A stretch of DNA of 64,000 bases from Actinacidiphila bryophytorum (GTDB lineage Bacteria > Actinomycetota > Actinomycetes > Streptomycetales > Streptomycetaceae), in NCBI RefSeq assembly GCF_016916835.1, contig NZ_JAFFIX010000005.1, positions 248,001-312,000 of the forward strand, read 5' to 3'. The position numbers and the translations under genes were made by a program. Positions 47,338-57,931 of this stretch are shown here, piece after piece (within the stretch, counting starts at the first letter, position 1; each line of letters begins with the position of its first letter). The notes beneath the pieces were generated by a model, which made no database searches, was not told where the DNA came from, and saw nothing but the letters and a program-made list of their open reading frames with translations.

Positions 47338-48312
47338 TCAGTAGCGGTAGGGGTCGTAGGGGTCGGCGTACTGCGGTTGCTGCTGCTGGTCGTAGGACTG
47401 CTGGCCGTACGCCTGCTGGTCCTGCTGCGGCTGCTGGTAGTCCTGCTGCTGGTCGGACCCGTAGGACTGCTGCTGGGGGATGTAGGGCTGCTGCGAGGGG
47501 TCCTGCTGGTAGGGGTAGCCGTAGCCGTACGGGTCGGCGGGCGGCGGGGGCTGCGGGGTCCAGTCGCCGGTGGTCTGGCCGTAGTCGTAGCCGGCGGCGG
47601 GCTGCTGGTAGCCGCCGGTGTCGTAGCCGTAGCCCTGCTGCTGGCCCGCGTACGGCCCGGAGTCCTGGCCGGCGCCTGGCGCCCCCCAGCCGCCGGTGTC
47701 GCCGTAACCGCCGTCCTGGCCGTTCTGGTAGCCGTAGGAGGCCGCGGCGGGCTGCGGGGCCTCGGTGCCCCACTCCTGGTAGCCCTGGGAGCTGTAGCCG
47801 TCGTAGCCGCCGGAGTACGGGTCGGCCGCGTAGGGCTGGCGGCCGTCGTACTGCGGGTATTCGCCGCTGTCCTCGTGCAGCGGGACGGGCTGGTAGACGT
47901 CCTCGCGGGCGGCTGCCGGGTCGGCGATCTGCTCGGCGGCGACGGCCTGGTCCTGGCCGTCGCCGGCCGGGGCGAAGTCGTCCTGCTCGACCGGGCCGAC
48001 CTCGATGACCGGCTCGCTGCGCGGGGCGGCGCCCTTGCGGCGGCGGCTGGAGCCGGGCCGGCCGCCCAGCGCCCAGCCGGTGGAGAAGCCGCGCTTGTAC
48101 GACAGGGTGACGAAGGACTGCCCGGCGCCGAAGGCGAGGGCGCCCAGCACGATCACCGCGATCTGTCCGGACGCGACGCCGACGACGACCCCGAGGAAGC
48201 CGCAGAAGGCCAGCAGCCGCCAGCGCAGCCGCGCCTTGTACTGGAGCAGCACTTCTCCGAGCAGCCACAGCGCGACGATGCCGAACGCGATGTAGAGCAC
48301 CGAGTAGCCCAT
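47338..48312 (-). CDS. Membrane protein with a C-terminal prion-like Q/Y/G domain
   Basis: 324 residues. Two or three hydrophobic segments fill residues 4-70 (YSVLYIAFGIVALWLLGEVL; WRLLAFCGFLGVVVGVASGQ). From about residue 85 it is acidic and Pro-rich, and from about 130 to the end it is dominated by Gln, Tyr, Gly, Asp and Pro (QQPYIPQQQSYGSDQQQDY), a composition typical of prion-like or phase-separating regions. I know no function. GAGGAAG precedes the ATG. It converges on geosmin synthase and lies 35 bases downstream of metF on the same strand. Confidence 0.82.
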   Translation of the reverse strand: MGYSVLYIAFGIVALWLLGEVLLQYKARLRWRLLAFCGFLGVVVGVASGQIAVIVLGALAFGAGQSFVTLSYKRGFSTGWALGGRPGSSRRRKGAAPRSEPVIEVGPVEQDDFAPAGDGQDQAVAAEQIADPAAAREDVYQPVPLHEDSGEYPQYDGRQPYAADPYSGGYDGYSSQGYQEWGTEAPQPAAASYGYQNGQDGGYGDTGGWGAPGAGQDSGPYAGQQQGYGYDTGGYQQPAAGYDYGQTTGDWTPQPPPPADPYGYGYPYQQDPSQQPYIPQQQSYGSDQQQDYQQPQQDQQAYGQQSYDQQQQPQYADPYDPYRY

Positions 48313-48347
48313 GTGCCCACTTCCTCACCCGGGAGCCGCGCAGCGCG

Positions 48348-49265
48348 TCACGCCCGCTTGTGCAGCCCCAGATTCTCGTAGATCTCCAGCGATGCGGTGG
48401 AGTGGTTAAGAGTAATGAAGTGCAGCCCCGGAATGTCCTCGGCCATCAGACGCCGGCACATCTCGGTGGCGATCTCGATGCCGACCGCCCGGACCGCGGC
48501 GGGATCGTCCTGGACAGCGAGGATGCGGGCGGCCTGGTCGGGCGGGAAGGGGGCGTTGCCCAGCTGCGAGAACCGCTCGATCTGCTTGACGTTGGTGACC
48601 GGCATCACCTCGGGGATGATCGGGGTGCTGCAGCCTGCCGCGTCCACCCGGTCGCGCAGCCGCAGGTAGTCGTCCGCGTCGAAGAACATCTGGGTGATCG
48701 CGAAGTCCGCGCCCGCACGGCACTTGTCGAGGAAGTGCCGGGTGTCCTGTGCCGGGTCGGTGGAGCGCGGGTGCATCTCGGTGAAGGCCGCGACGCCCAC
48801 GCAGAAGTCGCCGGACTCCTTGATGAGCGAGACCAGTTCCGCCGCGTAGGTCAGGCCCTGCGGGTGCGGGATCCACTCGCCGAGCGGGTCGCCGGGCGGG
48901 TCGCCGCGGACGGCGAGGATGTTGCGGATGCCGGCGTCCGCGTACTGCCCGATGATGTTGCGCAGCTCGGCGACCGAGTGGTTCACCGCGGTCAGGTGCG
49001 CGCACGGGGTCAAGGTGGTGTCGGAGACGATCCGGTCGGTGGCACGGACCGTGCCCTCCCGGGAGGAGCCGCCGGCGCCGTAGGTGACCGACACGAAGGT
49101 CGGCCCGACCGCCTCGATCCGGCGGATGGCGTTCCACAGCGTCCGCTCGCCCTTCTCGGTCCTGGGCGCGGTGAACTCGAACGAGTACGACTTGTGACCC
49201 GAGGCGAGCAGCTCACGGATGGTGATTGCTCGGTCGGGTCGCGTGGACGAGATTCCGAGGGCCAT
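48348..49265 (-). CDS. metF: Methylenetetrahydrofolate reductase
   Basis: 305 residues, FAD-binding TIM barrel reducing 5,10-methylene-THF to 5-methyl-THF for methionine synthesis. Motifs: [71 protein letters not shown] and [16 protein letters not shown]. The ATG opens [13 protein letters not shown]. The 128-base gap to the convergent side holds no gene. Confidence 0.97.
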   Translation of the reverse strand: MALGISSTRPDRAITIRELLASGHKSYSFEFTAPRTEKGERTLWNAIRRIEAVGPTFVSVTYGAGGSSREGTVRATDRIVSDTTLTPCAHLTAVNHSVAELRNIIGQYADAGIRNILAVRGDPPGDPLGEWIPHPQGLTYAAELVSLIKESGDFCVGVAAFTEMHPRSTDPAQDTRHFLDKCRAGADFAITQMFFDADDYLRLRDRVDAAGCSTPIIPEVMPVTNVKQIERFSQLGNAPFPPDQAARILAVQDDPAAVRAVGIEIATEMCRRLMAEDIPGLHFITLNHSTASLEIYENLGLHKRA

Positions 49266-49393
49266 GAATGCAGGCTAACCGTGGTCGGCGACCGTGCGTA
49301 ACCATGCCTGCGATTATGCCCGGCTACGTCCGTTTCCCGTCCACCCTGTGGACAGGTGGTGTCGGCCGGGCATCCTTCCTGCTTCGGCCCCGC

Positions 49394-50050
49394 TCAGTCA
49401 CGGGAGCGGACGGCCGCCGCCAGCTCCCTGGCTGCCGCGTAGGGGTCTGCGGCCTCGGTCACGGCCCTGACCACCACGATCCGCCGGGCGCCCGCGTCCA
49501 GCACCTGCCCGACGTTGGCGGCGTCGATACCGCCGATCGCGAACCACGGGCGGTCGGTGCCCAGAGCGGCGGCGTACCGCACCAGGTCGAGGCCGGGGGC
49601 CGGGCGGCCCGGCTTGGTGGGGGTGGGCCACACCGGCCCCGTGCAGAAGTAGTCCGCGCCCGGCTCCACCGCGGCCGCCGCCACCTCCGCCTCGGCGTGG
49701 CAGGAGCGGCCGATGACGACCTCGTCGCCCAGCAGGGCGCGCGCGGCCGGCACCGGCAGGTCGCCCTGCCCCAGGTGCAGGACGTCGGCGCCGGCCGCGT
49801 GCGCCACGTCGGCCCGGTCGTTGACGGCCAGCAGCCTGCCGTGCCGGCGGCACGCGTCCGCCAGAACCGCGAGCGCCGCCAGCTCCTCGCGGGCCTCGAT
49901 GCCCTTGTCCCGCAGCTGGATCACGTCCACCCCGCCGGCGAGGGCGGCGTCGGCGAACGCGGCGAGGTCGCCGCGTCCGCTCCTGGCGTCCGTGCACAGA
50001 TACAGCCTGGCCTGCGCCATCTGCTCCCGGGCGGTGCTGCTGCTGGTCAT
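49394..50050 (-). CDS. thiE: Thiamine phosphate synthase
   Basis: 218 residues, TIM barrel. It couples HMP-PP and HET-P into thiamine phosphate. Motifs: [77 protein letters not shown] and [17 protein letters not shown] lies before the ATG. No TPP aptamer is visible upstream of this gene, unlike thiO. Confidence 0.96.
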   Translation of the reverse strand: MTSSSTAREQMAQARLYLCTDARSGRGDLAAFADAALAGGVDVIQLRDKGIEAREELAALAVLADACRRHGRLLAVNDRADVAHAAGADVLHLGQGDLPVPAARALLGDEVVIGRSCHAEAEVAAAAVEPGADYFCTGPVWPTPTKPGRPAPGLDLVRYAAALGTDRPWFAIGGIDAANVGQVLDAGARRIVVVRAVTEAADPYAAARELAAAVRSRD

Positions 50051-50098
50051 ACGGTCGGCTCCCGGGGGCTTGCGGCGGCGGCCTGGAGCCGCCGCGGG

Positions 50099-50473
50099 CT
50101 ACACGGCGAGCGCCTGCGCGCGGCGCTTCACCTCGGTCCCGCGATTCTCGCGCAGCGCCTGGGCCGGGGTGCCGGGCAGGGTGTCATCGGCGGTGAAGAG
50201 CCACTCCAGGGCCTCCTCGTCCGAGAACCCGTCGTCCTTGAGGACGGTGAGCGTGCCGGACAGGCCCTTGATGATCTTGCCGTCACCGATGAAGTCGCTC
50301 GGCACCATCAGCGCCTTGTTCTCCCCGCGGCGGACCGCGATGAGCTGGCCCTCCTTGATGAGCGGGCGGATCCGGGTGATGTCGAGTCCCAGGCGCTCGG
50401 CGACCTCGGGCAGGGTGAGCCATGAGGGGACGAGTGCATCGATGTGTGCGTCAACCGACGAGAAAACTGTCAC
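50099..50473 (-). CDS. Rv2175c family DNA-binding protein
   Basis: 124 residues. A winged helix-turn-helix near the N-terminus (PSWLTLPEVAERLGLDITRI) and the conserved C-terminal part (GLSGTLTVLKDDGFSDEEAL) match mycobacterial Rv2175c, a DNA-binding protein phosphorylated by PknL. A PknL-like kinase gene lies 4 kb away. Target DNA unknown. It is 48 bases upstream of thiE on the same strand. Confidence 0.92.
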   Translation of the reverse strand: MTVFSSVDAHIDALVPSWLTLPEVAERLGLDITRIRPLIKEGQLIAVRRGENKALMVPSDFIGDGKIIKGLSGTLTVLKDDGFSDEEALEWLFTADDTLPGTPAQALRENRGTEVKRRAQALAV

Positions 50474-50570
50474 GGAACAAGCCTGCCACCTGCCGCCGAC
50501 AAGCGCTGCGGAGCGCCGCCGTCCGGGCGGCGCCGGGCCATGCCGGCCCAGGCCCCGGCCCCCGCCCTGC

Positions 50571-51806
50571 TCAGGCCCGGGCGGCCGCCGCCGCCAGCGG
50601 CACCGTGGGGTCCGCGGCCAGCGCCGGGTCCACCGCGGCGGAACGGGCGATCAGCTTGCGCGCCTGCGCCAGGTCGCGCGGCCGGTCGACCACCAGCACC
50701 GCGGCCAGCACACCGTCGGCCCGCAGCCAGCACACCGACCAGGCAGCGCTGTCCGGGTCGCCGCGCAGCACCAGCGTGTCGGCGTCGGTGTGGTGCCCGG
50801 CGTACTGCACGAACCGCCCGAACTGCTCGGACCAGAAGTACGGCACCGGGTCGTAGCGCTCGTCCCCGCCCAGCAGGTTCGCGGCGGCCGTCCGCGGCCC
50901 CTGCAAAGCGTTGTCCCAATGGTGGATCAGCATCCGCTCGCCGTAGCGGGCCGAGGGGAAGGACGCGCAGTCGCCCACCGCGAAGACGCCGGGCGCGGTC
51001 GTCCGCAGCCGGTCGTCGGCCACCACCGCGCCGTCCTCGCCCAGCTCCACGCCGGAACCGGCCAGCCAGCCCGTCGCGGGCCGTGCGCCCACCCCCACCA
51101 CGACCGCGCCGGCCGCCAGCCGGCTGCCGTCGGCGAGCACCACCGCGCCGGGCTCCACCGCGGACACCGGGGTGCCGGTGCGCAGGTCGACACCGGCCTC
51201 GGCGTACCAGCCGCGCATCGGGGTGGTCACGACCTCGGGCAGCACACCGGAAAGCGGCCGGTCCGCCGCCTCCACGACCGTCACCTCGCAGCCCGCCTGG
51301 CGGGCCGCCGTCGCGAACTCCGCGCCGATCCAGCCGGCGCCCACCACCACGACCTGCTGCCGGGAGTCCAGCACCGGGCGCAGCGCCGCCGCGTCGTCCA
51401 GCGTCCGCAGCAGGTGGACCCCGGGCAGGCCCGCGGTCCCCGGGAGCGCGACCGGGTACGCGCCGGTGGCCAGCACGAGGTGGTCGTACGGGAGCGGGCC
51501 GGCCTCCGTGACCACGATGCGGTCGGCCGCGTGCAGTGCCTGGGCGCGCAGGCCCAGGCGCAGGTCGACGCCCAGGGCGTCGAAGTCGACGTCGAAGCGG
51601 ACATCGACGCCCGCGCCGCCCGCGCCGGCCGGTGCCGCCGCGTCCAGCAGGACCGCCTTCGACAGCGGCGGGCGGTCGTACGGGGGGTGCGGTTCGTCGC
51701 CGAGCAGCGTGATGTCCTCCCGCCAGCCCAGTTCTCGCAGGGCCATGGCGGTCTGCACCCCGGCCATACCGGCCCCGACGATCACGACTGCGCTGCGCTC
51801 GCTCAC
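50571..51806 (-). CDS. FAD/NAD(P)-dependent ferredoxin reductase-like oxidoreductase
   Basis: 411 residues. Two Rossmann motifs: VVIVGAGMAGVQTAMALREL (FAD) and QVVVVGAGWIGAEFATAARQ (NAD(P)H), plus PPYDRPPLSKAVLL, LPYDHLVLATGAYP and GVFAVGDCASFPS, as in BphA4/rubredoxin reductase-type enzymes. The C-terminal part matches the reductase C domain (YFWSEQFGRFVQYAGHH). The electron acceptor is unknown. The GTG start lacks a strong ribosome binding site. Confidence 0.92.
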   Translation of the reverse strand: MSERSAVVIVGAGMAGVQTAMALRELGWREDITLLGDEPHPPYDRPPLSKAVLLDAAAPAGAGGAGVDVRFDVDFDALGVDLRLGLRAQALHAADRIVVTEAGPLPYDHLVLATGAYPVALPGTAGLPGVHLLRTLDDAAALRPVLDSRQQVVVVGAGWIGAEFATAARQAGCEVTVVEAADRPLSGVLPEVVTTPMRGWYAEAGVDLRTGTPVSAVEPGAVVLADGSRLAAGAVVVGVGARPATGWLAGSGVELGEDGAVVADDRLRTTAPGVFAVGDCASFPSARYGERMLIHHWDNALQGPRTAAANLLGGDERYDPVPYFWSEQFGRFVQYAGHHTDADTLVLRGDPDSAAWSVCWLRADGVLAAVLVVDRPRDLAQARKLIARSAAVDPALAADPTVPLAAAAARA

Positions 51807-51870
51807 ACCGCCACGGTAACGCGCGGTGACCCGCGCCAGTTCTTTCCCCCTGCCGTGCGTCGTGGTTCCG

Positions 51871-51953
51871 CGCGCCGTTCCCCGCGCCCCTTAAAAACGC
51901 TCACCCTCTGCGCAGAGGGCAACAACCAGGGGCGCGGAGAACTGCGCGACCAG
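51871..51953. repeat. REP/REPIN-like doublet upstream of the TPP riboswitch
   Basis: A degenerate inverted copy (CGCCGTTCCCCGCGCCCC, 51874-51891) and a forward copy (GGGGCGCGGAGAACTGCGCG, 51929-51948) face outward around AAAACGCTCACCCTCTGCGC and AGAGGGCAACAACC. The interior repeats that at 30.9-31.0 kb. Confidence 0.72.
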
Positions 51954-52024
51954 CCACAACGGCGGGAAGGTCCCGGGGCGGCCGCGGCGCGGCAGGGCGG
52001 GGGGATAAGGTGAGCCGCGCAAGC

Positions 52025-52115
52025 GAACTCGCGGGAGCCCGGCGGACCGGGCTGAGAGGGCGGCTGGGGGCCGCCGACCGTAGAACCTGATCCGGGTCAT
52101 GCCGGCGAAGGGAGG
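52025..52115 (+). promoter_or_regulatory. TPP riboswitch (THI box) upstream of thiOSG
   Basis: GCGGGAGCCCGG, CGGGCTGAGAGGG (52048-52060) and CCTGATCCGGGTCATGCCGG with CGAAGGGAG (52086-52112) are the conserved P1, P2/J and P4-P5 segments of the TPP aptamer. Its 3' strand runs directly into the GGAGGA ribosome binding site of thiO, so ligand binding probably blocks translation. Confidence 0.95.
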
Positions 52116-52127
52116 AGCGGTAGTTCC

Positions 52128-53296
52128 ATGCATACTTCGCACGCCCCTGACGTACTGATCGTCGGCGGCGGAATCATCGGTCTGGTGACGGCCTGGCGCG
52201 CGGCCCAGCACGGCCTGCGCACAGCCGTCGCCGACCCCGCACCCGGCGGCGGAGCCGCCCACGTGGCGGCCGGCATGCTGGCGGCCGTCACGGAGCTGCA
52301 GTACGGCGAGCAGACCCTGCTCGACCTCAACCTGGCCTCGGCGGCCCGCTATCCGGACTTCACCGCGGAGCTGACCGCGGCGACGGGGATGGACACCGGC
52401 TACCGCCCGTGCGGCACGCTGGCGGTTGCGCTGGACGCCGACGACCGGGCGCAGTTGCGCGACCTGCACGCCTTCCAGACGTCGCTGGGGCTTGAGGCGC
52501 AGTGGCTGAGCGGGCGGGACTGCCGCCGGCTGGAGCCGATGCTCGCGCCGGGTGTGCGCGGCGGCCTGCGGGTGGACGGCGACCACCAGGTGGACCCGCG
52601 GCGGCTGGCCGCGGCCCTGCTGCGGGCCGCCGAGCTGGCGGGGGTGGAGTTCCTGCGGTCGGCGGTGGCCCGCGTGGAGTGCGACACGGGCCGCGTCACC
52701 GGGGCGGTGCTGGCCGACGGCACGGCGGTGGCCGCCGGCCGTACGGTGCTGGCGGCGGGCAGCGAGAGCGCCCGTATCGCCGGCATACCGGCGGACGTGC
52801 TGCCGCCGGTACGCCCGGTGAAGGGCCAGATCCTGCGGCTGCGCATCCCGCCGTCGCACGCGCCCTTCCTGTCGCGGACGGTACGTGCGGTGGTACGCGG
52901 CAGCCACGTCTACCTGGTGCCGCGGGAGAACGGCGAACTGGTGCTGGGCGCGACCAGCGAGGAGTTCGGCTGGGACACCACGGTGACCGCCGGCGGGGTC
53001 TACGAACTGCTGCGGGACGCCCACGAGTTGGTGCCGGGCATCACCGAGCTGCCGCTGACCGAGACACTGGCGGGGCTGCGCCCGGGCTCCCCCGACAACG
53101 CCCCGCTGCTGGGCCGCACCGCCCTGGACGGGCTGCTGCTGGCCACCGGCCACCACCGCAACGGGGTGCTGCTCACCCCGGTCACGGGGGACGTCATGGC
53201 CCAGGTGCTGACCTCGGACACCGGTGAACTCCCGGCCTACGCCGGTGCGTTCGGAGCGCAGCGGTTCGCCGCCGCCGCACGGCAGGAGCAGACCGT

Positions 53297-53300
<4 letters not shown>
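52128..53300 (+). CDS. thiO: Glycine oxidase ThiO
   Basis: 390 residues, FAD-dependent D-amino acid oxidase fold. It oxidises glycine to the dehydroglycine used for the thiazole ring of thiamine. Motifs: DVLIVGGGIIGLVTAWRAAQ, GGAAHVAAGMLAAVTELQYG, VRPVKGQILRLR and LLATGHHRNGVLLTPVTGD. The ATG follows the riboswitch, with GGAGGA 11 bases upstream. The stop overlaps thiS (ATGA). Confidence 0.96.
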
Positions 53301-54320
<1,020 letters not shown>

Positions 54321-54440
54321 GACCGGTTGTCCGCTGAAAGGGTTCCTTCGTCACGGTTTGGTTCCGGAACCCCACACAACGGCCACAGTCCTGGCGCGTG
54401 GCACCGGTCGTGTCGGGGGCTGATCGTAGAATCGGCCATC

Positions 54441-56450
54441 GTGGACACCACCGTGCAGGATCCGCTGGTCGGGCAGACGCTCGACGGGCGCTACCGCGTC
54501 GAGGCGCGGATCGCCGTCGGCGGGATGGCCACGGTCTACCGGGCCGTGGACACCCGCCTGGACCGCGTGCTCGCCCTGAAGGTGATGCACCCGGGGCTGG
54601 CGGCGGACACCGGCTTCGTGGAGCGGTTCATCCGCGAGGCCAAGGCCGTCGCACGGCTGTCCCACACCAACGTCGTGGCCGTCTTCGACCAGGGCACCGA
54701 CGGCACGTACGTCTACCTGGCCATGGAGTACGTCGCCGGGTGCACCCTGCGGGACGTGCTGCGCGAGCGCGGGGCGCTGTCGCCGCGGGCCGCGCTGGAC
54801 ATCCTGGAACCGGTCCTCGCGGCGCTCGGGGCGGCCCACCGCGCCGGTCTCGTACACCGGGACATGAAGCCGGAGAACGTGCTGATCGGCGACGACGGCC
54901 GGGTCAAGGTCGCCGACTTCGGCCTGGTCAGGGCGGTGGACACGCAGACCAGCGTGTCGGGGGCGCTGCTCGGCACGGTGTCCTACCTGGCCCCCGAGCA
55001 GATCGGGCACGGCACGGTCGACCAGCGTACGGACGTGTACGCGTGCGGCGTCATGCTGTACGAGATGCTGACCGGCGCCAAGCCGTACGTCGGCGACACG
55101 CCGATGCAGGTGATCGTGCAGCGGTTGAACGAGGACGTGCCGCCGCCCTCCGCCGCCGTACCGGGGCTCGCACCGCAGCTGGACGCGCTGGTGGCGCGCA
55201 CGACGTCGCGGGATGCCGCGGGGCGGCCGGACGACGCGGTCGCGATGCTCGCCGAGGTGCGGGGCGTACGCGCCGGGCTGAGCCCGCAGGAGCTGGACGC
55301 CCGGCCGTACGAGGACGCGGTCCCGGCCGACGCCGCCGGCACCGCCGCTCCCGCCGCCCCGGCCGGCTCGGAGGAGCCGACCAGCATCGTGGCCAGGCCC
55401 CCCGCCGCCCCCACGGACGGCGCGGACGACGACGAGATGCACCGCACGACCCGGCTGCTGCTCCCGCCGCCGAACCCGGCGGACGCCTCCGACGTACCCG
55501 GACACCTGCCGGACCACGGAGCCGGCGCCCCGGTGCCGCCGGCCGCGCCCCGAGGGAAGGCGCGGGGCAGCAGGGGCCGCAGGGGGCCGCTTGCCGTCCT
55601 GGTGGCGCTGCTGCTGATCCTCGGTGTCGGCGCCGGGGTCTGGTACATCAGCGAAGGCCAGTTCACCCACGTGCCCGGGGTGCTGGCGCTGCCGCAGGAC
55701 CAGGCGCAGCACAAGCTCAAGTCGGCGGGCCTGGACACCCGGGTCAGGCAGGACTTCTCGCTGACGGTGCCGCGCGGCAGCGTGATCTCCACCGACCCCG
55801 CCCCGGGCAAGCGCATCCGCAGCAACGGCACGGTCACCCTGACGGTCTCGAAGGGACCCCAGGAGATCCGGGTGCCCGACCTCAAAGGCCGCACACTGGC
55901 CGACGCCCAGCAGCAGGTCAAGGCGGCGGGGCTGACCCCGGGCACGGTCACCAAGTCCTTCAACGACTCCGTCCCGCAGGGCCAGGTCATCGTCACGGAC
56001 CCGGTGGCGGGCACGCAGCGCGCCCCCGGCACCCCGGTGACCTTCACCGTCTCCCGCGGCTCGCCCGTCGACGTGCCTGACGTGATCGGGAAGTCGGTCA
56101 CCGACGCGCAGCAGGCGCTGCAGGACGCCGGTTTCACGGTGGTCCTCGCGCCGGAGAAGGTCTTCTCTGACGAGGCCGACGCGGACACGGTGGCCCTGGA
56201 GTCCCCCGACCGGGACACCCAGGCGGCGGCGGGCGACACGGTGACGATCACCGTGTCCAAGGGGCAGCAGCTCTTCCCGGTGCCGGACGTCAAGGGCAAG
56301 AAGCAGGACGAGGCGCAGCAGATCCTCAAGGCCGCCGGCTTCGACGTCCGGGTGATCAACATCTTCTTCGGGGACACCGTCTTCAGCGAGTCCCCCGACG
56401 GCGGCAGCCAGGCCCCGAAGGGCGCGACTGTCACCCTCTGGGTGCGCTGA
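54441..56450 (+). CDS. PASTA-domain Ser/Thr protein kinase (PknL-like)
   Basis: 669 residues from the GTG at 54441. The kinase domain (about 14-275) has the Gly loop IAVGGMATVYRA, LALKVMHPGL, the catalytic loop LVHRDMKPENVLI and VADFGLVR. A Pro/Ala-rich juxtamembrane segment leads to one membrane helix (about 382-403) and four extracellular PASTA repeats (HVPGVLALPQDQA; RVPDLKGRTLADA; DVPDVIGKSVTDA; PVPDVKGKKQDEA), which sense muropeptides or lipid II. The neighbouring Rv2175c-like and DAHP synthase genes match the mycobacterial pknL locus. An upstream frame to 54327 is not Ser/Thr-kinase-like. Confidence 0.94.
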   Translation: MDTTVQDPLVGQTLDGRYRVEARIAVGGMATVYRAVDTRLDRVLALKVMHPGLAADTGFVERFIREAKAVARLSHTNVVAVFDQGTDGTYVYLAMEYVAGCTLRDVLRERGALSPRAALDILEPVLAALGAAHRAGLVHRDMKPENVLIGDDGRVKVADFGLVRAVDTQTSVSGALLGTVSYLAPEQIGHGTVDQRTDVYACGVMLYEMLTGAKPYVGDTPMQVIVQRLNEDVPPPSAAVPGLAPQLDALVARTTSRDAAGRPDDAVAMLAEVRGVRAGLSPQELDARPYEDAVPADAAGTAAPAAPAGSEEPTSIVARPPAAPTDGADDDEMHRTTRLLLPPPNPADASDVPGHLPDHGAGAPVPPAAPRGKARGSRGRRGPLAVLVALLLILGVGAGVWYISEGQFTHVPGVLALPQDQAQHKLKSAGLDTRVRQDFSLTVPRGSVISTDPAPGKRIRSNGTVTLTVSKGPQEIRVPDLKGRTLADAQQQVKAAGLTPGTVTKSFNDSVPQGQVIVTDPVAGTQRAPGTPVTFTVSRGSPVDVPDVIGKSVTDAQQALQDAGFTVVLAPEKVFSDEADADTVALESPDRDTQAAAGDTVTITVSKGQQLFPVPDVKGKKQDEAQQILKAAGFDVRVINIFFGDTVFSESPDGGSQAPKGATVTLWVR

Positions 56451-56494
56451 CCCGAGGAGAGTCCGGGAAGGGGCGGGACAGGAGGGCGGCGGGG

Positions 56495-56675
56495 CTAGGC
56501 CGTGTTTTGGAAGTAGCGCCGTCCGCCCACAGGGCGGGCCCCGCGGCGTCCGGTGCGTGCGATCGCAAGGCGGAGGGTCGTCCTCGTAGTGGGCCTACTC
56601 GGACGACTCCGACAACGCAGCGAGCGTGCGTGCCAGGCCTCGCGGGGCAGGCGGGACTTCCAAAACACGGCCTAG
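56495..56675 (-). mobile_element. MITE-like element, copy 2
   Basis: 181 bases with the same 20-base terminal inverted repeats as 39001-39181, inserted in the opposite orientation; the two copies differ at about four positions (for example GAGGCC/GGCGCC and GAGTAG/GAGCAG). It carries no gene. The CTAG at 56672-56675 supplies the TAG stop of the molybdoenzyme gene on the minus strand. Confidence 0.85.
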
Positions 56676-57286
56676 ATCTCGGGCCCGTCGCCCGGTTCCT
56701 CCTGGTAGGAGTAGCGCTGCTCGCCCCAGGGGTCGCCGATGTTGTGGTAGCCGCGCTCCTCCCAGAAACCGCGGCGGTCCGCCGTCATGTATTCGATGCC
56801 GCGGACCCACTTGGGGCCTTTCCAGGCATAGAGCCGGGGGACGATCAGCCGGACGGGGAAGCCGTGTTCCGCGGTGAGCGGCTGGCCGCCCTTGTGGGTG
56901 GCGAATACCGACTGGTCGTCGAGGAAGTCCTCGATCCGCAGGTTCGAGCTGAATCCGTATTCGGCCCACACCATCACATGGGTCACGTCGTCGGCGGGCG
57001 GCGCGAGCTTCACCACGGTCGAGGTCGCGACGCCGCCCCATTCGATGCCGAGCATCGAGAATTTCGTGACGCAGTGGAAGTCGGCGACGACGGTGTCATA
57101 AGGCAGCGCGGAGAACTCGGCGTGATTCCAGCAGGTCTTGTCGCCGTCGGCGGTCGCGCCGAACACCCGGAACTCCCAGCGGTCGGGCTTGAAGCGCGGC
57201 ACCGGGCCGTAGTGGGTGACGGGCCAGCCCCGCTGGAGCCGCTGGCCCGGCGGCAGCTCCCCCTCGCGACGCTCGTACCGACCCAT
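56672..57286 (-). CDS. Sulfite oxidase-like molybdopterin oxidoreductase (YedY-like)
   Basis: 204 residues, one oxidoreductase molybdopterin-binding domain without a twin-arginine signal peptide, so probably cytosolic. The Mo-ligand Cys is C72 in VADFHCVTKFSMLGIEW; other motifs are HVMVWAEYGFSSNL, AEHGFPVRLIVPRLYAWKGP and the C-terminal RGFWEERGYHNIGDPWGEQR. The last codon is followed by a TAG formed by the MITE end, so the native stop may have been displaced. It diverges from bfr. The substrate is unknown. Confidence 0.92.
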   Translation of the reverse strand: MGRYERREGELPPGQRLQRGWPVTHYGPVPRFKPDRWEFRVFGATADGDKTCWNHAEFSALPYDTVVADFHCVTKFSMLGIEWGGVATSTVVKLAPPADDVTHVMVWAEYGFSSNLRIEDFLDDQSVFATHKGGQPLTAEHGFPVRLIVPRLYAWKGPKWVRGIEYMTADRRGFWEERGYHNIGDPWGEQRYSYQEEPGDGPEI

Positions 57287-57350
57287 GTCTCCATGGTGAC
57301 AGACCGGAAGAGGTGCTTATGACCCGGCAGGTGCACCCCGGTCACCGAAT

Positions 57351-57366
57351 GTAAGGACCCGCTTAC
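57351..57366. promoter_or_regulatory. Short inverted repeat in the bfr promoter region
   Basis: GTAAGGACCCGCTTAC has 5-base arms and a 6-base spacer and lies about 70 bases before the bfr start. It is not a good iron-box match; the role is a guess. Confidence 0.25.
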
Positions 57367-57434
57367 TGGATCGTGCCGATGTGCGGTGCGAGGATGCGCG
57401 CAACCACTCGTCAGAACGGAAGGACGGCGTTGCC

Positions 57435-57914
57435 ATGCAGGGCGACCCCGAGGTCATCGAGTTCCTCAACGAACAGCTGACCGCTGAGCTGACCGCGATC
57501 AACCAGTACTTTCTGCACTCGAAGATGCAGGAGAACTTCGGCTGGGTGAAGCTCGCGAAGTACACCAGGTCGGAGTCGTTCGACGAGATGAAGCACGCGG
57601 AGATGCTGACCGACCGCATTCTCCTTCTCGAAGGCCTGCCGAACTACCAGCGGCTCTTCCATGTGCGGGTGGGGCAGACCGTCACGGAGATGTTCCAGGC
57701 CGACAAGCAGGTCGAGGTCGAGGCGATCGACCGGCTGCGCCGGGGTATCGAGGTCATGCACGCCAAGGGCGACTTCACGTCGAAGAACATCTTCGAATCG
57801 ATCCTGGCCGACGAGGAGCACCACATCGACTACCTGGACACGCAGCTGGACCTGGTGGAGAAGCTGGGCGAGGCGCTGTACATCGCGCAGCTGATCGAGC
57901 AGCCCGACAGCTGA
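57435..57914 (+). CDS. bfr: Bacterioferritin
   Basis: 159 residues. Iron-storage cage protein. All ferroxidase residues are at the standard positions (E18, E51, H54, E94, E127, H130), and the haem-ligand Met is M52 (DEMKHAEML). AAGGA precedes the ATG at 57435, and the length equals the family norm from that start. It converges on bfd with an 17-base gap. Confidence 0.98.
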   Translation: MQGDPEVIEFLNEQLTAELTAINQYFLHSKMQENFGWVKLAKYTRSESFDEMKHAEMLTDRILLLEGLPNYQRLFHVRVGQTVTEMFQADKQVEVEAIDRLRRGIEVMHAKGDFTSKNIFESILADEEHHIDYLDTQLDLVEKLGEALYIAQLIEQPDS

Positions 57915-57931
57915 GTCACGGGCGGCAGGCC

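Noticed and set aside
50051..50098. TPP riboswitch upstream of thiE
   Set aside because: The 48-base gap is too short and lacks the CTGAGAG and CTGATC segments.
57301..57434. Iron box in front of bfr
   Set aside because: The inverted repeat GTAAG/CTTAC has a 6-base spacer and lacks the AGGT/ACCT arms of the consensus.
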